From JABFSA01 sp963827515 (GTDB lineage: Bacteria > Acidobacteriota > Vicinamibacteria > Vicinamibacterales > UBA2999), in the NCBI GenBank assembly GCA_963827515.1, contig CAWHBF010000025.1, positions 372,001 to 436,000 on the forward strand: a DNA stretch of 64,000 nt, given 5' to 3'. A program made the position numbers and the translations under genes. Shown here one piece after another: positions 8,802 through 18,361 of the stretch (positions are counted from its first letter, which is position 1; every line of letters starts with the position of its first letter). The notes beneath the pieces are model-generated. The model was not told the DNA's origin. It did no database searches and saw nothing but the letters and a program-made list of their open reading frames with translations.

Positions 8802-10919
8802 ATGCCAAACCGCCTCGCTGCCGAACAGAGTCCGTATCTTCTTCAGCACAAGGACAACCCGGTGGACTGGTACCCCTGGGGTGATGCCGCCTTCGAGAAA
8901 GCACGTCGGGAAGACAAGCCGATCTTCCTCTCGGTCGGCTACTCGACCTGTCACTGGTGCCATGTGATGGAGCACGAGAGCTTCGAGGACGCCTCGGTGG
9001 CCGAGTTGCTCAACCGCGACTATGTGGCGATCAAGGTCGATCGCGAGGAACGGCCGGACGTCGATCGGGTATACATGACGTTCGTGCAGGTGACGACCGG
9101 CTCTGGAGGGTGGCCGATGAGCGTGTGGCTCACACCCGCCTTGGCGCCGTTCTACGGAGGCACCTACTTCCCGCCGACGTCGAGATGGGGACGGCCGGGC
9201 TTCACGGAAATCCTTGACGAGATCGCACGGACCTGGCGCGAGGAGCGCGGCCGTGTTCTCCAATCCGCTACCTCCATCGTCGAGCGCCTCCGATCGCTTG
9301 GGGGCCTTCCCGGGGACCGCATGGTCCCGGTAGCTGGTGTGCTCGATAGGGCCGTGCAGGAGTTTGCGTCCGCGTTCGATGCGCGACGGGGTGGATTCGG
9401 TGACGCGCCGAAGTTCCCGCGCCCGAGTGAGCTGCTGTTCCTGCTCCGCGAGCATCGCCGCACCGGCGACACCAACCCACGCGACATCGTCCTTGCGACG
9501 CTGCGAGCCATGGCGCTCGGGGGCATGCGGGATCACGTCGGCGGCGGATTCCACCGCTACTCCGTCGATGGCGACTGGCGGGTGCCGCACTTCGAGAAGA
9601 TGCTCTACGACCAGGCACAGCTCGTGCTGGCGTACGTCGAGGCGGCGCAGTTGACGGGCGAGCCGATGTGCGCCGACGTCGCTGCCGATACCCTGGATTA
9701 CGTCCTGCGCGATCTCACGAACCCGGACGGCGGATTCTATTCCGCCGAGGACGCCGACAGTATCCCGCCTGAGCAGGCGCACGAGTCGTCCCCGCACAAG
9801 AGTGAGGGCGCGTTCTACATCTGGCGCGACGAGGAAATTGGCGCTGTGCTGGGAGACGATGCCGACGTCGTTCGACTGCGGTACGGCATTCTGCCAGCGG
9901 GCAATGCTCCATTCGATCCCCAAAACGAATTCACGGCCAAGAATCTGCTCTACACCGCGCACTCCATCGACGAGATTGCGTCAATGACCGGACGCACGCC
10001 TGAGGCGGTCGCCGCTGCTCTGGACCGCGGGCGCGTGGCGCTCCTCGCTGCGCGCGCGGGCCGGCCTCGGCCGCAGCTCGACGACAAGGTGCTGACGGCC
10101 TGGAACGGGCTGATGATCGCGGCATTCGCGCGAGCCGGACGTGTGCTCGAGGGACGTGGGCAGTACGTGGCCGACGCGCAGCGGGCGGCGCTGTTTGTTC
10201 GAGAGCACCTCTGGAATACGGGCGAGAGCAGGCTCCTGCGGCGCTACAGGCAGGGAGATGCGGGTGTCGATGCGTACGCCGAAGACTACGCGTACCTGGG
10301 CTTCGGTCTGCTCGAGCTGTTCCAGGCAGACGGTGATCCTGCGTGGCTCGACTGGGCGCTCGTGCTGCAGCGGCGGCTCGACGATCTCTTCTGGGATCCC
10401 GTGGAAGGGGCTTGGTACAGCACGACCGGTGAAGACAAGTCAGTGCTCTTGCGGCTCAAGGAGGAGTACGACGGCGCCGAACCGTCAGCCAGCTCGGTGG
10501 CCGTTCTGAATCTCCTCACGTTGTCGCATCTGACCGCCGATCCCGCAATGGCTGACAAGATCGAACGCACGTTCGGGATGTTCTCCGGGAGCGCGTCGCT
10601 GCGGGGACGCACCGTGCCGATGATGCTGGCCGCGCTCTCGACGTATCATGCCGGAATGCCGCAGGTGGTCGTCGTGGGTGAGCCGACGGCCGCCGATACG
10701 CAGGCCCTCATGGGTCTCGTCAGACGGCGCTACATTCCGAACGCCGTGATCGTGCCCGTCCACGAAATGCATCGGCGGGAACTGTCACGATTGCTGCCAT
10801 GGACGCAGGAGCTGCGGATACGCGACGGGCGAGCCACCGCGTACGTGTGTCGGAAGTTCACGTGCCAGGCGCCCGTGAGCACGCCCGAGGAACTAGCGCG
10901 CCAGATGGACGGCCTGTAG
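8802..10919 (+). CDS. DUF255 thioredoxin-domain protein (YyaL/SPATA20 family)
   Basis: The 705-residue protein has an N-terminal thioredoxin-like domain whose active site is YSTCHWCHVMEHESFED (Cys50 and Cys53). A long alpha/alpha toroid like that of glycosyl hydrolases and cellobiose epimerases follows, including the GGFHRYSVDGDWRVPHFEKM segment. The reaction of this widespread family is unknown. The ATG directly follows the TAA of the M48 gene, giving a three-gene unit. The TAG stop is itself the first three bases of a dispersed repeat. Confidence 0.88.
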   Translation: MPNRLAAEQSPYLLQHKDNPVDWYPWGDAAFEKARREDKPIFLSVGYSTCHWCHVMEHESFEDASVAELLNRDYVAIKVDREERPDVDRVYMTFVQVTTGSGGWPMSVWLTPALAPFYGGTYFPPTSRWGRPGFTEILDEIARTWREERGRVLQSATSIVERLRSLGGLPGDRMVPVAGVLDRAVQEFASAFDARRGGFGDAPKFPRPSELLFLLREHRRTGDTNPRDIVLATLRAMALGGMRDHVGGGFHRYSVDGDWRVPHFEKMLYDQAQLVLAYVEAAQLTGEPMCADVAADTLDYVLRDLTNPDGGFYSAEDADSIPPEQAHESSPHKSEGAFYIWRDEEIGAVLGDDADVVRLRYGILPAGNAPFDPQNEFTAKNLLYTAHSIDEIASMTGRTPEAVAAALDRGRVALLAARAGRPRPQLDDKVLTAWNGLMIAAFARAGRVLEGRGQYVADAQRAALFVREHLWNTGESRLLRRYRQGDAGVDAYAEDYAYLGFGLLELFQADGDPAWLDWALVLQRRLDDLFWDPVEGAWYSTTGEDKSVLLRLKEEYDGAEPSASSVAVLNLLTLSHLTADPAMADKIERTFGMFSGSASLRGRTVPMMLAALSTYHAGMPQVVVVGEPTAADTQALMGLVRRRYIPNAVIVPVHEMHRRELSRLLPWTQELRIRDGRATAYVCRKFTCQAPVSTPEELARQMDGL

Positions 10920-11052
10920 AGCGCAGGCTTTAGAGTGCATCTTGACAGTTTCCCCGTAGATCGCACGCTTCAGCGAATGTAAGCGCAGGCTCGACAAAGC
11001 GAATGTAGAGCAGGCTCGACGAAGCGAATGTAGAGCGCAGGCTTCAGCCTGC
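10917..11052. repeat. Cluster of GCGCAGGC-type palindromic repeats
   Basis: At least four degenerate copies of a unit (GCGAATGTAGAGCGCAGGC) follow the DUF255 stop. The last is a full palindrome, GCGCAGGCTTCAGCCTGCGC, ending at 11052. The same unit is found at 56065-56094, and relatives occur at 18283-18361 and 37117-37225. The first copy supplies the TAG of the DUF255 gene. Confidence 0.75.
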
Positions 11053-11078
11053 GCGTGACAAGTGACAAGTCTCGACAC

Positions 11079-11435
11079 ATGGATATTCAACTGGATATTT
11101 GGCTGCGCGGCGACAACCACGCCACCACGGCGGTGATCGCGCCCGTTTCTACAGGGCCGCGGGCGTGGACCGACGCGGACGTCATGGCTGTCCTCGAGGG
11201 GATGCTTCGGGCGCTCGATCGGGCCAAACACCCCGACGCGACGCCCGATCGTCCCGTCGCGCTGCGAGGGTTCAGCTGGATCGTGAGCCCCTTCGAGACC
11301 GGCGGCGTCGTGATCGCTCTCGAACTCACGCTCGGCGCTGTCGTCGCCGGTCCCTTCGATGTCCCCGAAAGCGAGCTGAGCGCGAGAATCGAGCGCGTCG
11401 TCGGTGCGCAGAAGGCGGCGGCGACGGTCCACTAG
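11079..11435 (+). CDS. Hypothetical 118-residue protein
   Basis: I do not recognise the family. The soluble alpha/beta sequence has conserved-looking hydrophobic strands (GFSWIVSPFETGGVVIALEL) and no signal peptide. The GTG at 11055 lies inside the repeat cluster, so I prefer the ATG at 11079 (MDIQLDIWLRGDN). The next gene is 98 bases downstream. Confidence 0.5.
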   Translation: MDIQLDIWLRGDNHATTAVIAPVSTGPRAWTDADVMAVLEGMLRALDRAKHPDATPDRPVALRGFSWIVSPFETGGVVIALELTLGAVVAGPFDVPESELSARIERVVGAQKAAATVH

Positions 11436-11533
11436 GCTCATGTCGCCTATCGGCATCAATCGGGCTCGGCGCCTAGGCTGATCCTTCCGGGGTCTCCGCA
11501 TGCTAGATTGTCCTTCCTGCAGGAGGAGCCTTC

Positions 11534-12760
11534 ATGATCAACTCCAAGAACCGCATGCGCGGCATGCTCACAGCTTCCGTCGTCACGCTAGCGGCCGCGG
11601 CGACCCTTGCGCAGGGCGGATCGCCGCCACCAGGGAGTTTCCAGCGTGTTCCGTCGCTTCCCTTTCCCGACGCCGCGCGGGAGTTCGAACTGAGCGGCAC
11701 GACGTACCGGGTGGTCCCGGTGGTCAGAGGGCTGGTGACTCCGTGGAGCCTCACCTTTCTGCCCAACGGCGACATGCTCGTGACTGAACGGCCCGGCCGC
11801 CTTCGCATCGTCCGCAACGGCGCGCTCGATCCCCAGCCAATCGCCGGCATTCCCGAAGTCTGGGCGACAGGGCAGGGAGGGTTGCTGGAGGTGTTGCCCC
11901 ACCCGCGGTTCAGCGAGAACCGCTGGCTGTATCTGACTTACTCGAAGGCATGCGAGAAGGGCGCGACGACGGCGCTGCTGCGCGGGCGGTTTGACGGCAA
12001 GGCGCTGACCGAGGCGAAGGATCTGTTCGTGGCAGACAACTGCAACACCGGGAATCCACACTTCGGTTCGAAGCTCGCTTTCGGCCCCGACGGCGTGTTG
12101 TACATGACGATCGGGGAGCGCGGCGATCGTAACCGCGCGCAGAACACTGCCATCCACGGCGGAAAAGTTCTGCGGTTGACCGCGGACGGCGCGGCCGCGC
12201 CAGGCAATCCGTTCCTGGCGAAGGAGGGATACAAGCCCGAGATCTTCACCTACGGCAACAGAAACGCGCAGGGGCTCGCGATTCATCCGGAAACGGGAGC
12301 CGTCTGGGCGAACGAACATGGGCCCCAGGGTGGGGACGAACTGAACCTCCTGCAGGCCGGGAAGAACTATGGCTGGCCCGTGGCTTCATACGGACGCGAG
12401 TATGGGCCGAACGGCGTGCTCATCAGCCAGCACCCCACGAAGGAGGGGATCGAGGAGCCCATTCTCACATGGCTCCCGTCAATCGGGATCTCCGGAATGA
12501 TCTTCTACACAGGGGACACGTTTCCGCAGTGGAAGGGCAACATCTTCGTCGGCGGGCTCTCGGGGCAGTCGTTGCACCGCCTCGCCTTCAATGAGAAGGG
12601 CGGCCTGCTTGGTCGGGAGGCGCTGCTCACCGAAGTGCGTCAACGAATCCGCGACGTGCGCCAGGGGCCGGACGGAAATATCTACGTGGTTGTCGACGCC
12701 AACCCTGGCGGCGTCCTGCGCATCGAGCCTGCGCGGGTGGGCGCAACGTCGAGTCGCTGA
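11534..12760 (+). CDS. PQQ-dependent sugar dehydrogenase, soluble periplasmic type
   Basis: The 408-residue beta-propeller has a signal peptide followed by a Pro-rich linker. Typical blades of the GSDH/Asd/YliI family are visible: VTPWSLTFLPNGDMLVTERP, then HFGSKLAFGPDGVLYMTIGE with the Asp/Gly calcium loop, then NRNAQGLAIHPETGAVWANE. The family oxidises aldoses in the periplasm with pyrroloquinoline quinone. No PQQ biosynthesis genes are in the window. A purine-rich AGGAGGA motif sits about 10 bases before the ATG. Confidence 0.87.
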   Translation: MINSKNRMRGMLTASVVTLAAAATLAQGGSPPPGSFQRVPSLPFPDAAREFELSGTTYRVVPVVRGLVTPWSLTFLPNGDMLVTERPGRLRIVRNGALDPQPIAGIPEVWATGQGGLLEVLPHPRFSENRWLYLTYSKACEKGATTALLRGRFDGKALTEAKDLFVADNCNTGNPHFGSKLAFGPDGVLYMTIGERGDRNRAQNTAIHGGKVLRLTADGAAAPGNPFLAKEGYKPEIFTYGNRNAQGLAIHPETGAVWANEHGPQGGDELNLLQAGKNYGWPVASYGREYGPNGVLISQHPTKEGIEEPILTWLPSIGISGMIFYTGDTFPQWKGNIFVGGLSGQSLHRLAFNEKGGLLGREALLTEVRQRIRDVRQGPDGNIYVVVDANPGGVLRIEPARVGATSSR

Positions 12761-12818
12761 CCGCGTTCTACGGGACTGCTGCCGGGCCTCCTCGTCTCGG
12801 CTATCTTTCCTTGCTGCG

Positions 12819-12970
12819 CCTCGGCCGCCGGGCCCAAGCCGAATCATGGCTCAAGGCCCGGGGCCGCCGAGTTCAAGGGCTCGCTTGACGGTCACATTCC
12901 ATGCGTGACGGAGGATCGGCTGCTGGGACATCTCGATCAAGATGCTCTGTGTCTCTGCGACTCTGTGGCC
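12819..12970. repeat. GC-rich inverted repeat and a CCACAGAG half-repeat
   Basis: The 289-base gap between the sugar dehydrogenase and the PhzF homologue has no gene that I can support. A multi-part GC hairpin (CTCGGC with GCCGAG outside, GGGCC with GGCCC inside) spans 12819-12871 and may help end the upstream transcript, but it lacks a T-run. A half copy of the osmC-side palindrome occupies 12944-12970. Confidence 0.5.
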
Positions 12971-13049
12971 GGTTGGACCTGATCAACCTTTGGATTTATG
13001 ACCTATCCGTTCCTGCCCATGCAGACGGGGCCTGGCCGCCGCTCTCCAG

Positions 13050-13904
13050 ATGAGAAAATTCCCGTTTCAGCAGGTTGACGTGTTTACCTCGGTGCCGTTC
13101 ATGGGCAACCCCGTGGCGGTTGTCCTCGAAGGCGATTCGCTGTCGACCGACGAGATGCAAGCGATCGCGCGATGGACGAACCTGTCCGAGACGACGTTTG
13201 TGTGCCGCCCGATCGATGCGGCGGCTGACTACCGTTTGCGCATCTTCACCCCCAGGAGCGAGCTGCCCTTCGCCGGCCATCCAACGATCGGATCGGCACA
13301 CGCCGCCTTGCGCCATGGTCTCGAGCCGAAGACGACAGGGCGCGTGGTACAGGAGTGCGGAAAGGGGCTGGTGCAGATCGAGCGGGATGGCGAACGCCTG
13401 TTTCTCGAGCTCCCAGTCCCGCGTTTCAGCGAGGCGATCGTACCTACTGCCCGGCTGGCCGACGCGCTGAACACGGAGGAGTCCGACTTGCTGCGCGTCG
13501 CCGCGATCGACGTCGGCCCCGTGTGGCTGACCGTGCAACTGCCGAGCGCAGAGGCTGTCATCGCGCTGCAGCCGAACATGGAGAGCCTGCGAGCACTGGT
13601 CCCCGATGGGCTCACTGGCGTCACCGTATTCGGACTCAATGGTCCAACTGCTTCCGCTGGCCTCGAAGTCCGCTCGTTCGCTCCCGGCGAGGGCGTTCCG
13701 GAAGATCCCGTGTGCGGCAGCGGCAACGGGTGCGTCGCGGCGCTCGTGCGACGTGACGGATTGGTCGCCGATCGCGACTACCTGGCGAGGCAAGGTCGTT
13801 GTCTTGGCCGCGATGGACGGGTCGCCGTTCGCTTCGGGGAGGATGGGGCGATCTGGGTCGGCGGGCACTCCGTTACCTGCGTCGAGGGGTCGATCGCGGT
13901 CTGA
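13050..13904 (+). CDS. PhzF-family isomerase-like protein
   Basis: The 284-residue protein has the two-lobed diaminopimelate-epimerase fold of PhzF. Markers are QVDVFTSVPFMGNPVAVV at the N-terminus, the catalytic Glu47 in NLSETTFV, FAGHPTIGSAHA, and DPVCGSGNGC in the second lobe. PhzF itself isomerises a phenazine precursor, but most homologues are outside phenazine clusters and act on unknown substrates. No other phz genes are present here. No convincing ribosome-binding site precedes the ATG. Confidence 0.85.
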   Translation: MRKFPFQQVDVFTSVPFMGNPVAVVLEGDSLSTDEMQAIARWTNLSETTFVCRPIDAAADYRLRIFTPRSELPFAGHPTIGSAHAALRHGLEPKTTGRVVQECGKGLVQIERDGERLFLELPVPRFSEAIVPTARLADALNTEESDLLRVAAIDVGPVWLTVQLPSAEAVIALQPNMESLRALVPDGLTGVTVFGLNGPTASAGLEVRSFAPGEGVPEDPVCGSGNGCVAALVRRDGLVADRDYLARQGRCLGRDGRVAVRFGEDGAIWVGGHSVTCVEGSIAV

Positions 13905-13977
13905 CATGGCTGGCCGTCGAGGGTCCTTCGAGGTTGACAGACGAACGGACCCTATGTTTTCCTAATCTACATGGCGG

Positions 13978-14121
13978 CTGTGTACACGTGCCTTCAGAGC
14001 TCGGAATCGATGCCTCGCATCGACGTCGGCAGAGGTGTACACAGGTGAGATAGGCGCCCATTCACATCCCAGGCTTTTCGAAGGGGCCATCACCTGAATA
14101 ACACGGTGATGGCCCTTTTTC
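13978..14121 (+). ncRNA. Candidate structured RNA leader with attenuator
   Basis: Between the phzF stop and the ABC exporter, CTGTGTACAC (13978-13987) pairs perfectly with GTGTACACAG (14035-14044). Inside it TGCC pairs with GGCA, and a perfect hairpin, TCGATGC-CTC-GCATCGA, fills 14007-14023. Downstream, CCC...CTT-TTCG-AAG-GGG (14068-14086) can form only if it borrows the 5' arm of the terminator at 14081-14121. The two folds exclude each other, as in a transcriptional attenuator. I recognise no known riboswitch class. A free-standing small RNA ending at the terminator is the alternative. Confidence 0.5.
14081..14121 (+). terminator. Rho-independent terminator
   Basis: A stem of about 12 bp (GGGGCCATCACC against GGTGATGGCCCT, including one G-U pair) with a 9-base loop is followed by a T-rich run, TTTTTCTTTTTT. 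It is the only textbook intrinsic terminator I found in the window. It lies 177 bases after phzF and 48 bases before the exporter start, so it may end phzF transcripts or gate the exporter. Confidence 0.85.
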
Positions 14122-14168
14122 TTTTTTCTGGACCCCTGACACCGAGGAAGACACGTTCAAGAGGCAGT

Positions 14169-15981
14169 ATGACGACGACATCGGAGACCACACGTGACCC
14201 AGGGCGCCTGACGGCCGCGGTCTGGCTGGTGCTGAAGCGCTACAGTGCCCAGTTGCGCAAGCAGCCGGCGCTTACAGCCGGAGCGATCATCCTGCCGGCC
14301 CTGGGCGACATCCTGACCTACTACGCACCGCCGCTGATCATCGCGCAGCTGCTCGGACGCGTCACGCGAGACGAGTCACTCGGCGTACGGGAGCTCGCTC
14401 CCTATGTCGCAGGGTTCGCGGGACTGTGGCTCGGGGGACAGGTGTGCTGGCGGGTGGCAGTGGCGCTCATCATTCGCGTCGAGATTCGCGGTCTCGAAGC
14501 GCTATATACCGAGGCCATGGATGAGCTGCTCGCGAAGGATCTCGCCTTCTTTCAGGACAACTACGCGGGATCCGTCACGAAACGCGCCCTCGGATATGCG
14601 AGGCGGTTCGAGGACGTGTTCGACGTGACGGCGTTTCAGGTTGCCACGACGATTCTGCCTTTGGGCTTCGTGTCGGTCGTGCTCTGGCAGTACTCACCAT
14701 GGCTCGTGGCGGTGATGCTCGTGATGCTGCTCATCACGCTGGCGATGATCCTTCCGTTGATCCAGAGGCGCCGGGCGCTCGTCGACGTTCGCGAAGTGGC
14801 GTCCAACATCATGGCGGGGCATCTGGCTGACTCCATCTCCAACGCGGAGGCCATTCGCGCCTTTGCGCGGGAGCACGGATGAAGCGCGTATCCACGACCT
14901 CAACGTGCGGGATTTCGGCACGAAGACGCTGCGCTCATGGGACTACCAGAACCTGCGGGTAGACCTGGTGACATCGCCGATGTTCGTCGCGACCAACACC
15001 CTGGGCCTCATCGTGGCGCTCGCCACGCGTGAGAGCGCCGGGGTCCCGTTCGAGGCGGTGTTCATCACGTTCAGCTACTACTCCACGGCGACACGCGTGA
15101 TGTGGGAGTTCAACCGCATGTACCGCAATCTGGAAGGCGCGCTGACGGATGCCGCCCAGTTTACGGAGCTGCTGCTCGAGCCTCCATCCGTGGTGGATAT
15201 CGAGGCGCCTGAGGCGTTTTGTCCCGCCGACTACGGCGTGAGCTTCCGAAACGTGAGCTTTCGGTACAGCGAGTCACAACCGTGGCTCTTCGAGCGCTTC
15301 AATTTGGCGATCGCGCCTGGCACGAAGATCGGCCTCGTGGGCCGGTCCGGCGGCGGGAAGACGTCGCTGACGCGGCTGATGCTACGCTTCTCCGACCTGG
15401 ACGTCGGGGAGATCGTCATCGGAGGGCAGTCGATCGACCGTGTCCCGCAGACGGCTCTCCGGAAAGTGATCGGCTATGTGCCGCAGGACCCCTCGATGTT
15501 CCATCGGACGATTGCGGACAATATTCGCGTCGGAAGGCCAGACGCCTCGGATGCGGAGGTACGCCGAGCCGCGGAGCTCGCGCACGCGGCCGATTTCATC
15601 GAGGCGCTGCCACGCGGGTATCAGACGCTGGTGGGGGAGCGCGGAGTGAAGTTGTCGGGAGGACAGCGTCAACGGGTGGCGATTGCCAGGGCGATTCTGA
15701 AGGACGCGCCCATCTTGTTGCTTGACGAAGCGACCAGCGCGCTCGATTCGGAGAGCGAGGCGCTCATACAGGATGCGCTCCTGACGCTCCTCGCAGGTCG
15801 TACCGCCGTTGTGATCGCGCATCGACTCTCGACCGTGAAGCGGATGGACGAGCTCATCATCATGGAGCAAGGCGTTGTCGCGGAACGCGGTCCCCACGCG
15901 GCCTTGTTGGCGCAGGGAGGCATCTACGCGGCGCTGTGGGCACACCAGTCCGGAGGCTTTCTTGGAGGGGAAGCGGCATGA
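14169..15981 (+). CDS. ABC exporter, fused permease and ATPase (one frameshift)
   Basis: The frame beginning MTTTSETTRD codes for a six-helix ABC type-1 membrane domain. It stops at 14882 and resumes one base out of step; removing one G near 14877 restores ...FAREHDEARIHDL. The second part completes the membrane domain and the nucleotide-binding domain: Walker A GRSGGGKTS, signature VKLSGGQRQRVAIARA, Walker B ILLLDEATSALD. The joined protein is about 603 residues, normal for a homodimeric lipid or drug exporter. The first ATG of the frame lies inside the terminator, so I start at 14169. The gene overlaps the next by four bases (ATGA). Confidence 0.85.
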
Positions 15982-16382
15982 CGGAGACGAATGCGATGGG
16001 ACCGATCGGACAGATCTCACGACAGGTGCGCGACATCGGCGCCGCCGTGGAGTGGTACCGAGATGTCCTCGGACTCCGGCACCTCTTCACCTTCGGGACA
16101 TTTGCCTTCTTCGACTGCCACGGCGTGAGGTTATTCCTGGCTGCGGGTGAGAAGGAAGTGGGCGAGCCCGGCGATTCGACCATCTACTTCCGTACCGAGG
16201 ACATCGAGGCGGCACACAAGCGCCTCACCGAACGAGGCGTCACGTTTCTCGGCGCACCGCACTTGATCCATCGCCACGAGTCCGGCGTCGAGGAGTGGAT
16301 GGCGTTCTTCAAGGACCTCGACGGCAAGATCCTGGCGTTGATGTCGCAGGTGAAGCCAGCCGCGGCGTACGGCTCTAGATGA
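15978..16382 (+). CDS. VOC-superfamily (glyoxalase/dioxygenase fold) protein
   Basis: The 134-residue protein begins at the ATG that overlaps the exporter stop, which implies coupling. It has one vicinal-oxygen-chelate module: an N-terminal strand GQISRQVRDIGAAVEWYRDV, the central FFDCHGVRLFLA strand and the C-terminal FFKDLDGKILALMS. These families bind a metal and act on small lactoyl, catechol or antibiotic substrates. The substrate cannot be read from sequence. Coupling to an exporter hints at detoxification or modification of the exported compound. Confidence 0.8.
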   Translation: MTETNAMGPIGQISRQVRDIGAAVEWYRDVLGLRHLFTFGTFAFFDCHGVRLFLAAGEKEVGEPGDSTIYFRTEDIEAAHKRLTERGVTFLGAPHLIHRHESGVEEWMAFFKDLDGKILALMSQVKPAAAYGSR

Positions 16383-16424
16383 CGGGCCGAGCCGCGGCGC
16401 CTATCATGCTCGAGATCCGCGCAA

Positions 16425-17333
16425 TCAGCGGTTTGCCGCGCCCGCGTTCAGCTCGTCGTAGATGTCTTGTACGGCCACCTTGACGCGCTCCGAGGCGTAG
16501 CCCCGATACTTCTGGGTCATCGCGATCGCCGCCGCGGCGGCCTCATCGACGCTTCTTCCCGCGGTCTTGGCGTCCTGGACGGTCTTCAGTAGATCGGACG
16601 TGTAGCGTTGGTATTCCTGCAGGTCGGCGAGCTTCATCATCGGGCTGTGACCCGGGACAACGATGTCGATGCCCGTTAAAGCGGCCAGTGCCTTCGCGAT
16701 GGTTTGCGGGTACTGCACGCCACTGCCGCCGTTGGCGCGGTCGATCCGCGGCCCGTCCTTCCAGGCGAACAGGTCACCAGTTTGTACCAGACGCAGCGAC
16801 GGGAACACGACGAAGGTATCGCCGTCCGTGTGGCCGCGGCCGAAGTAGTAGAGGTCAATCTGCTCCGCGCCCCGACCTAGCGTCAACCGATCGCGAAACG
16901 TCCGTTTGGGGAGGAACTGCGCCTTGTCGCCCTTGAACGCATCCATCTTCGCCATGTTCGTCCTCGTGTTCTCCTGGACGACGAACTCGACGTTGGTCCC
17001 GAAGCGGTCGTTGTTGCCGGTATGGTCTCCGTGCGTGTGGGTGTTGATGATTGTCGTCACCGGCTTGTCGCTGATCGATCGGACGCGGCTGAGGAACGTG
17101 TCGCCCCATGCGGCAAGTTTCGTATCGACGAGCACGACGCCGGCGGTCGTGAGGAACACGCCGACGTTGCCGCCGCTGAAGCTGTCGGGGCTGCCGGGCG
17201 TGGAACTGGTCAGCACGTAGTAGTTGTCCGCGACCTTGGCGATGTCAATCACTTGCGGCTTCTGCTGAGCGGCAGCCACGATAGCCATGCCACCCGTCAT
17301 CACCAGCGCGCCCAGCACGAGCATTCTCTTCAT
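16425..17333 (-). CDS. Secreted metallo-beta-lactamase-fold hydrolase
   Basis: A signal peptide (MKRMLVLGALVMTGGMAIVAAAQ) precedes an MBL fold with the dizinc motif HTHGDH at residues 99-104. A second-shell GRGHTDGDT and the later VVPGHSP supply further ligands. The arrangement fits periplasmic class B3-like or SoxH-type hydrolases. Lactamase activity should not be assumed, as most such proteins act on other esters or thioesters. Convergent with the VOC gene and 43 bases upstream of the PCMT homologue on the same strand. Confidence 0.85.
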   Translation of the reverse strand: MKRMLVLGALVMTGGMAIVAAAQQKPQVIDIAKVADNYYVLTSSTPGSPDSFSGGNVGVFLTTAGVVLVDTKLAAWGDTFLSRVRSISDKPVTTIINTHTHGDHTGNNDRFGTNVEFVVQENTRTNMAKMDAFKGDKAQFLPKRTFRDRLTLGRGAEQIDLYYFGRGHTDGDTFVVFPSLRLVQTGDLFAWKDGPRIDRANGGSGVQYPQTIAKALAALTGIDIVVPGHSPMMKLADLQEYQRYTSDLLKTVQDAKTAGRSVDEAAAAAIAMTQKYRGYASERVKVAVQDIYDELNAGAANR

Positions 17334-17376
17334 GGGATCTCCTCAGTAAGCGCTCCAATTATTGCGCGGAATCCTG

Positions 17377-18258
17377 TCACGGGCTCCACAAGAACTGCGA
17401 TTCTTGACGACGGACGATCCACTGGTCACCCGTCGTCGCGAGATGCCGATCCGCCGGATAGACGTGGAGGCGGAACCTGCGGCCATCGCCGTCCGTTCCC
17501 GCAGGGGCTCGAGAGCCGCAGAGGCGAGGTGGTCGAGTTGGTGCTTGCCGGTCATCGACACGAAACCGCACGATATCGCGTCTCTGGACTCAAAATGATC
17601 GCCGACGTGTTCCAGCAGGAACAATGTGTCGCCGTCACCGTGGCTCTTGACGACCATGAGCAGCAGACCGCCGGGTTTGATCTGGTCGTAGAACGGACGC
17701 GGGAGGTCATGGGCCCCGGCGGTGAAAACGATGCGATCGTACGGTGCGCCGGCCGCGTACCCGTTGCTCCCGTCGGCGGCAATCACGTGGACGTTCGTGA
17801 TGCCCAGTTCGGCGATGGACGCCGACGCCCGCTCCGCCATCTCAGGAATGATCTCGAGGCTGTAGACCCGTCCCGTTAGTCCGACGATCTGCCCGATCAA
17901 CGCGGCATTCCAACCGGATCCGGCTCCGAGCTCGAGCACAGTGTGACCAGGCTGCAGCTGAAGCAGGTCGAGCATGCGGAGCACGAATGAAGGCTGGGAG
18001 ATCGTGGACTGAATGTGGTCGTCATCGTCGCCGAAGAGGATGATCGCGTTGTCTGCGTAGAGCGTGGCCAGATGCTCGTCGAGGTTGAACTCGGTCACAT
18101 CCTGCCAGTGTGGGCTCGCCCATTGCCTGTACCGCCGGCACGAATCGATGTCTGGGTGTTGCGAGGTAGGCGCGGACTGTTTCGTCGCTGATCGGTGTGT
18201 CGCGATAGACCTGACGCGCGCGGTCCAGGAGCTGCCGCTGGTGATCGAGTACATCCAT
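17377..18258 (-). CDS. PCMT-type protein-L-isoaspartate methyltransferase (two frameshifts)
   Basis: Three overlapping frames join into one protein of about 293 residues. The first runs from MDVLDHQRQLLDRARQVYRD to about 18115. The middle frame holds the SAM-binding motif I segment VLELGAGSGWNAALIGQ and the PCMT post-I segment. After about 17510 a third frame gives the usual beta-rich end (HVYPADRHLATTGDQWIVRR...FLWSP). The family repairs isoaspartyl residues or, in this long bacterial form, methylates other carboxylates. As assembled the gene is broken, but all segments are conserved. Confidence 0.75.
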
Positions 18259-18282
18259 CCGTTGGCCTGTGTTCCCGTGAGT

Positions 18283-18361
18283 GTAGCGCGCAGGCTTCCG
18301 CCTTCGCATGAAGCTTCGGCGGACCGCCGTAGCCTTGGCGGAGGTGGTCAGCCTGCGCGTA
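18283..18361. repeat. Long palindromic repeat overlapping the end of rsmH
   Basis: This element, with core AAGCTTCGGCGGACCGCCGT followed by AGCCTTGGCGGAGG, is nearly identical over about 66 bases to 37117-37182. GCGCAGGC arms flank both copies. Here the right arm encodes the last residues and TGA stop of rsmH. Confidence 0.75.

Noticed and set aside
13050..13904. Phenazine biosynthesis gene
   Set aside because: Only the PhzF fold is shared; no other phz genes lie nearby and most PhzF homologues are unrelated to phenazines.
13934..13968. Sigma70 promoter (TTGACA) for the structured leader
   Set aside because: TTGACA is perfect, but the only -10-like hexamers (TATGTT, TAATCT) lie 13 and 23 bases away, outside the accepted spacing.
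14877..14882. Programmed ribosomal frameshift in the ABC exporter
   Set aside because: No slippery heptamer or downstream structure is evident, and many similar slips occur across the region, so an indel error is simpler.
16425..17333. Beta-lactam resistance gene
   Set aside because: The MBL fold and zinc motif alone do not show lactamase activity; no other resistance markers are nearby.
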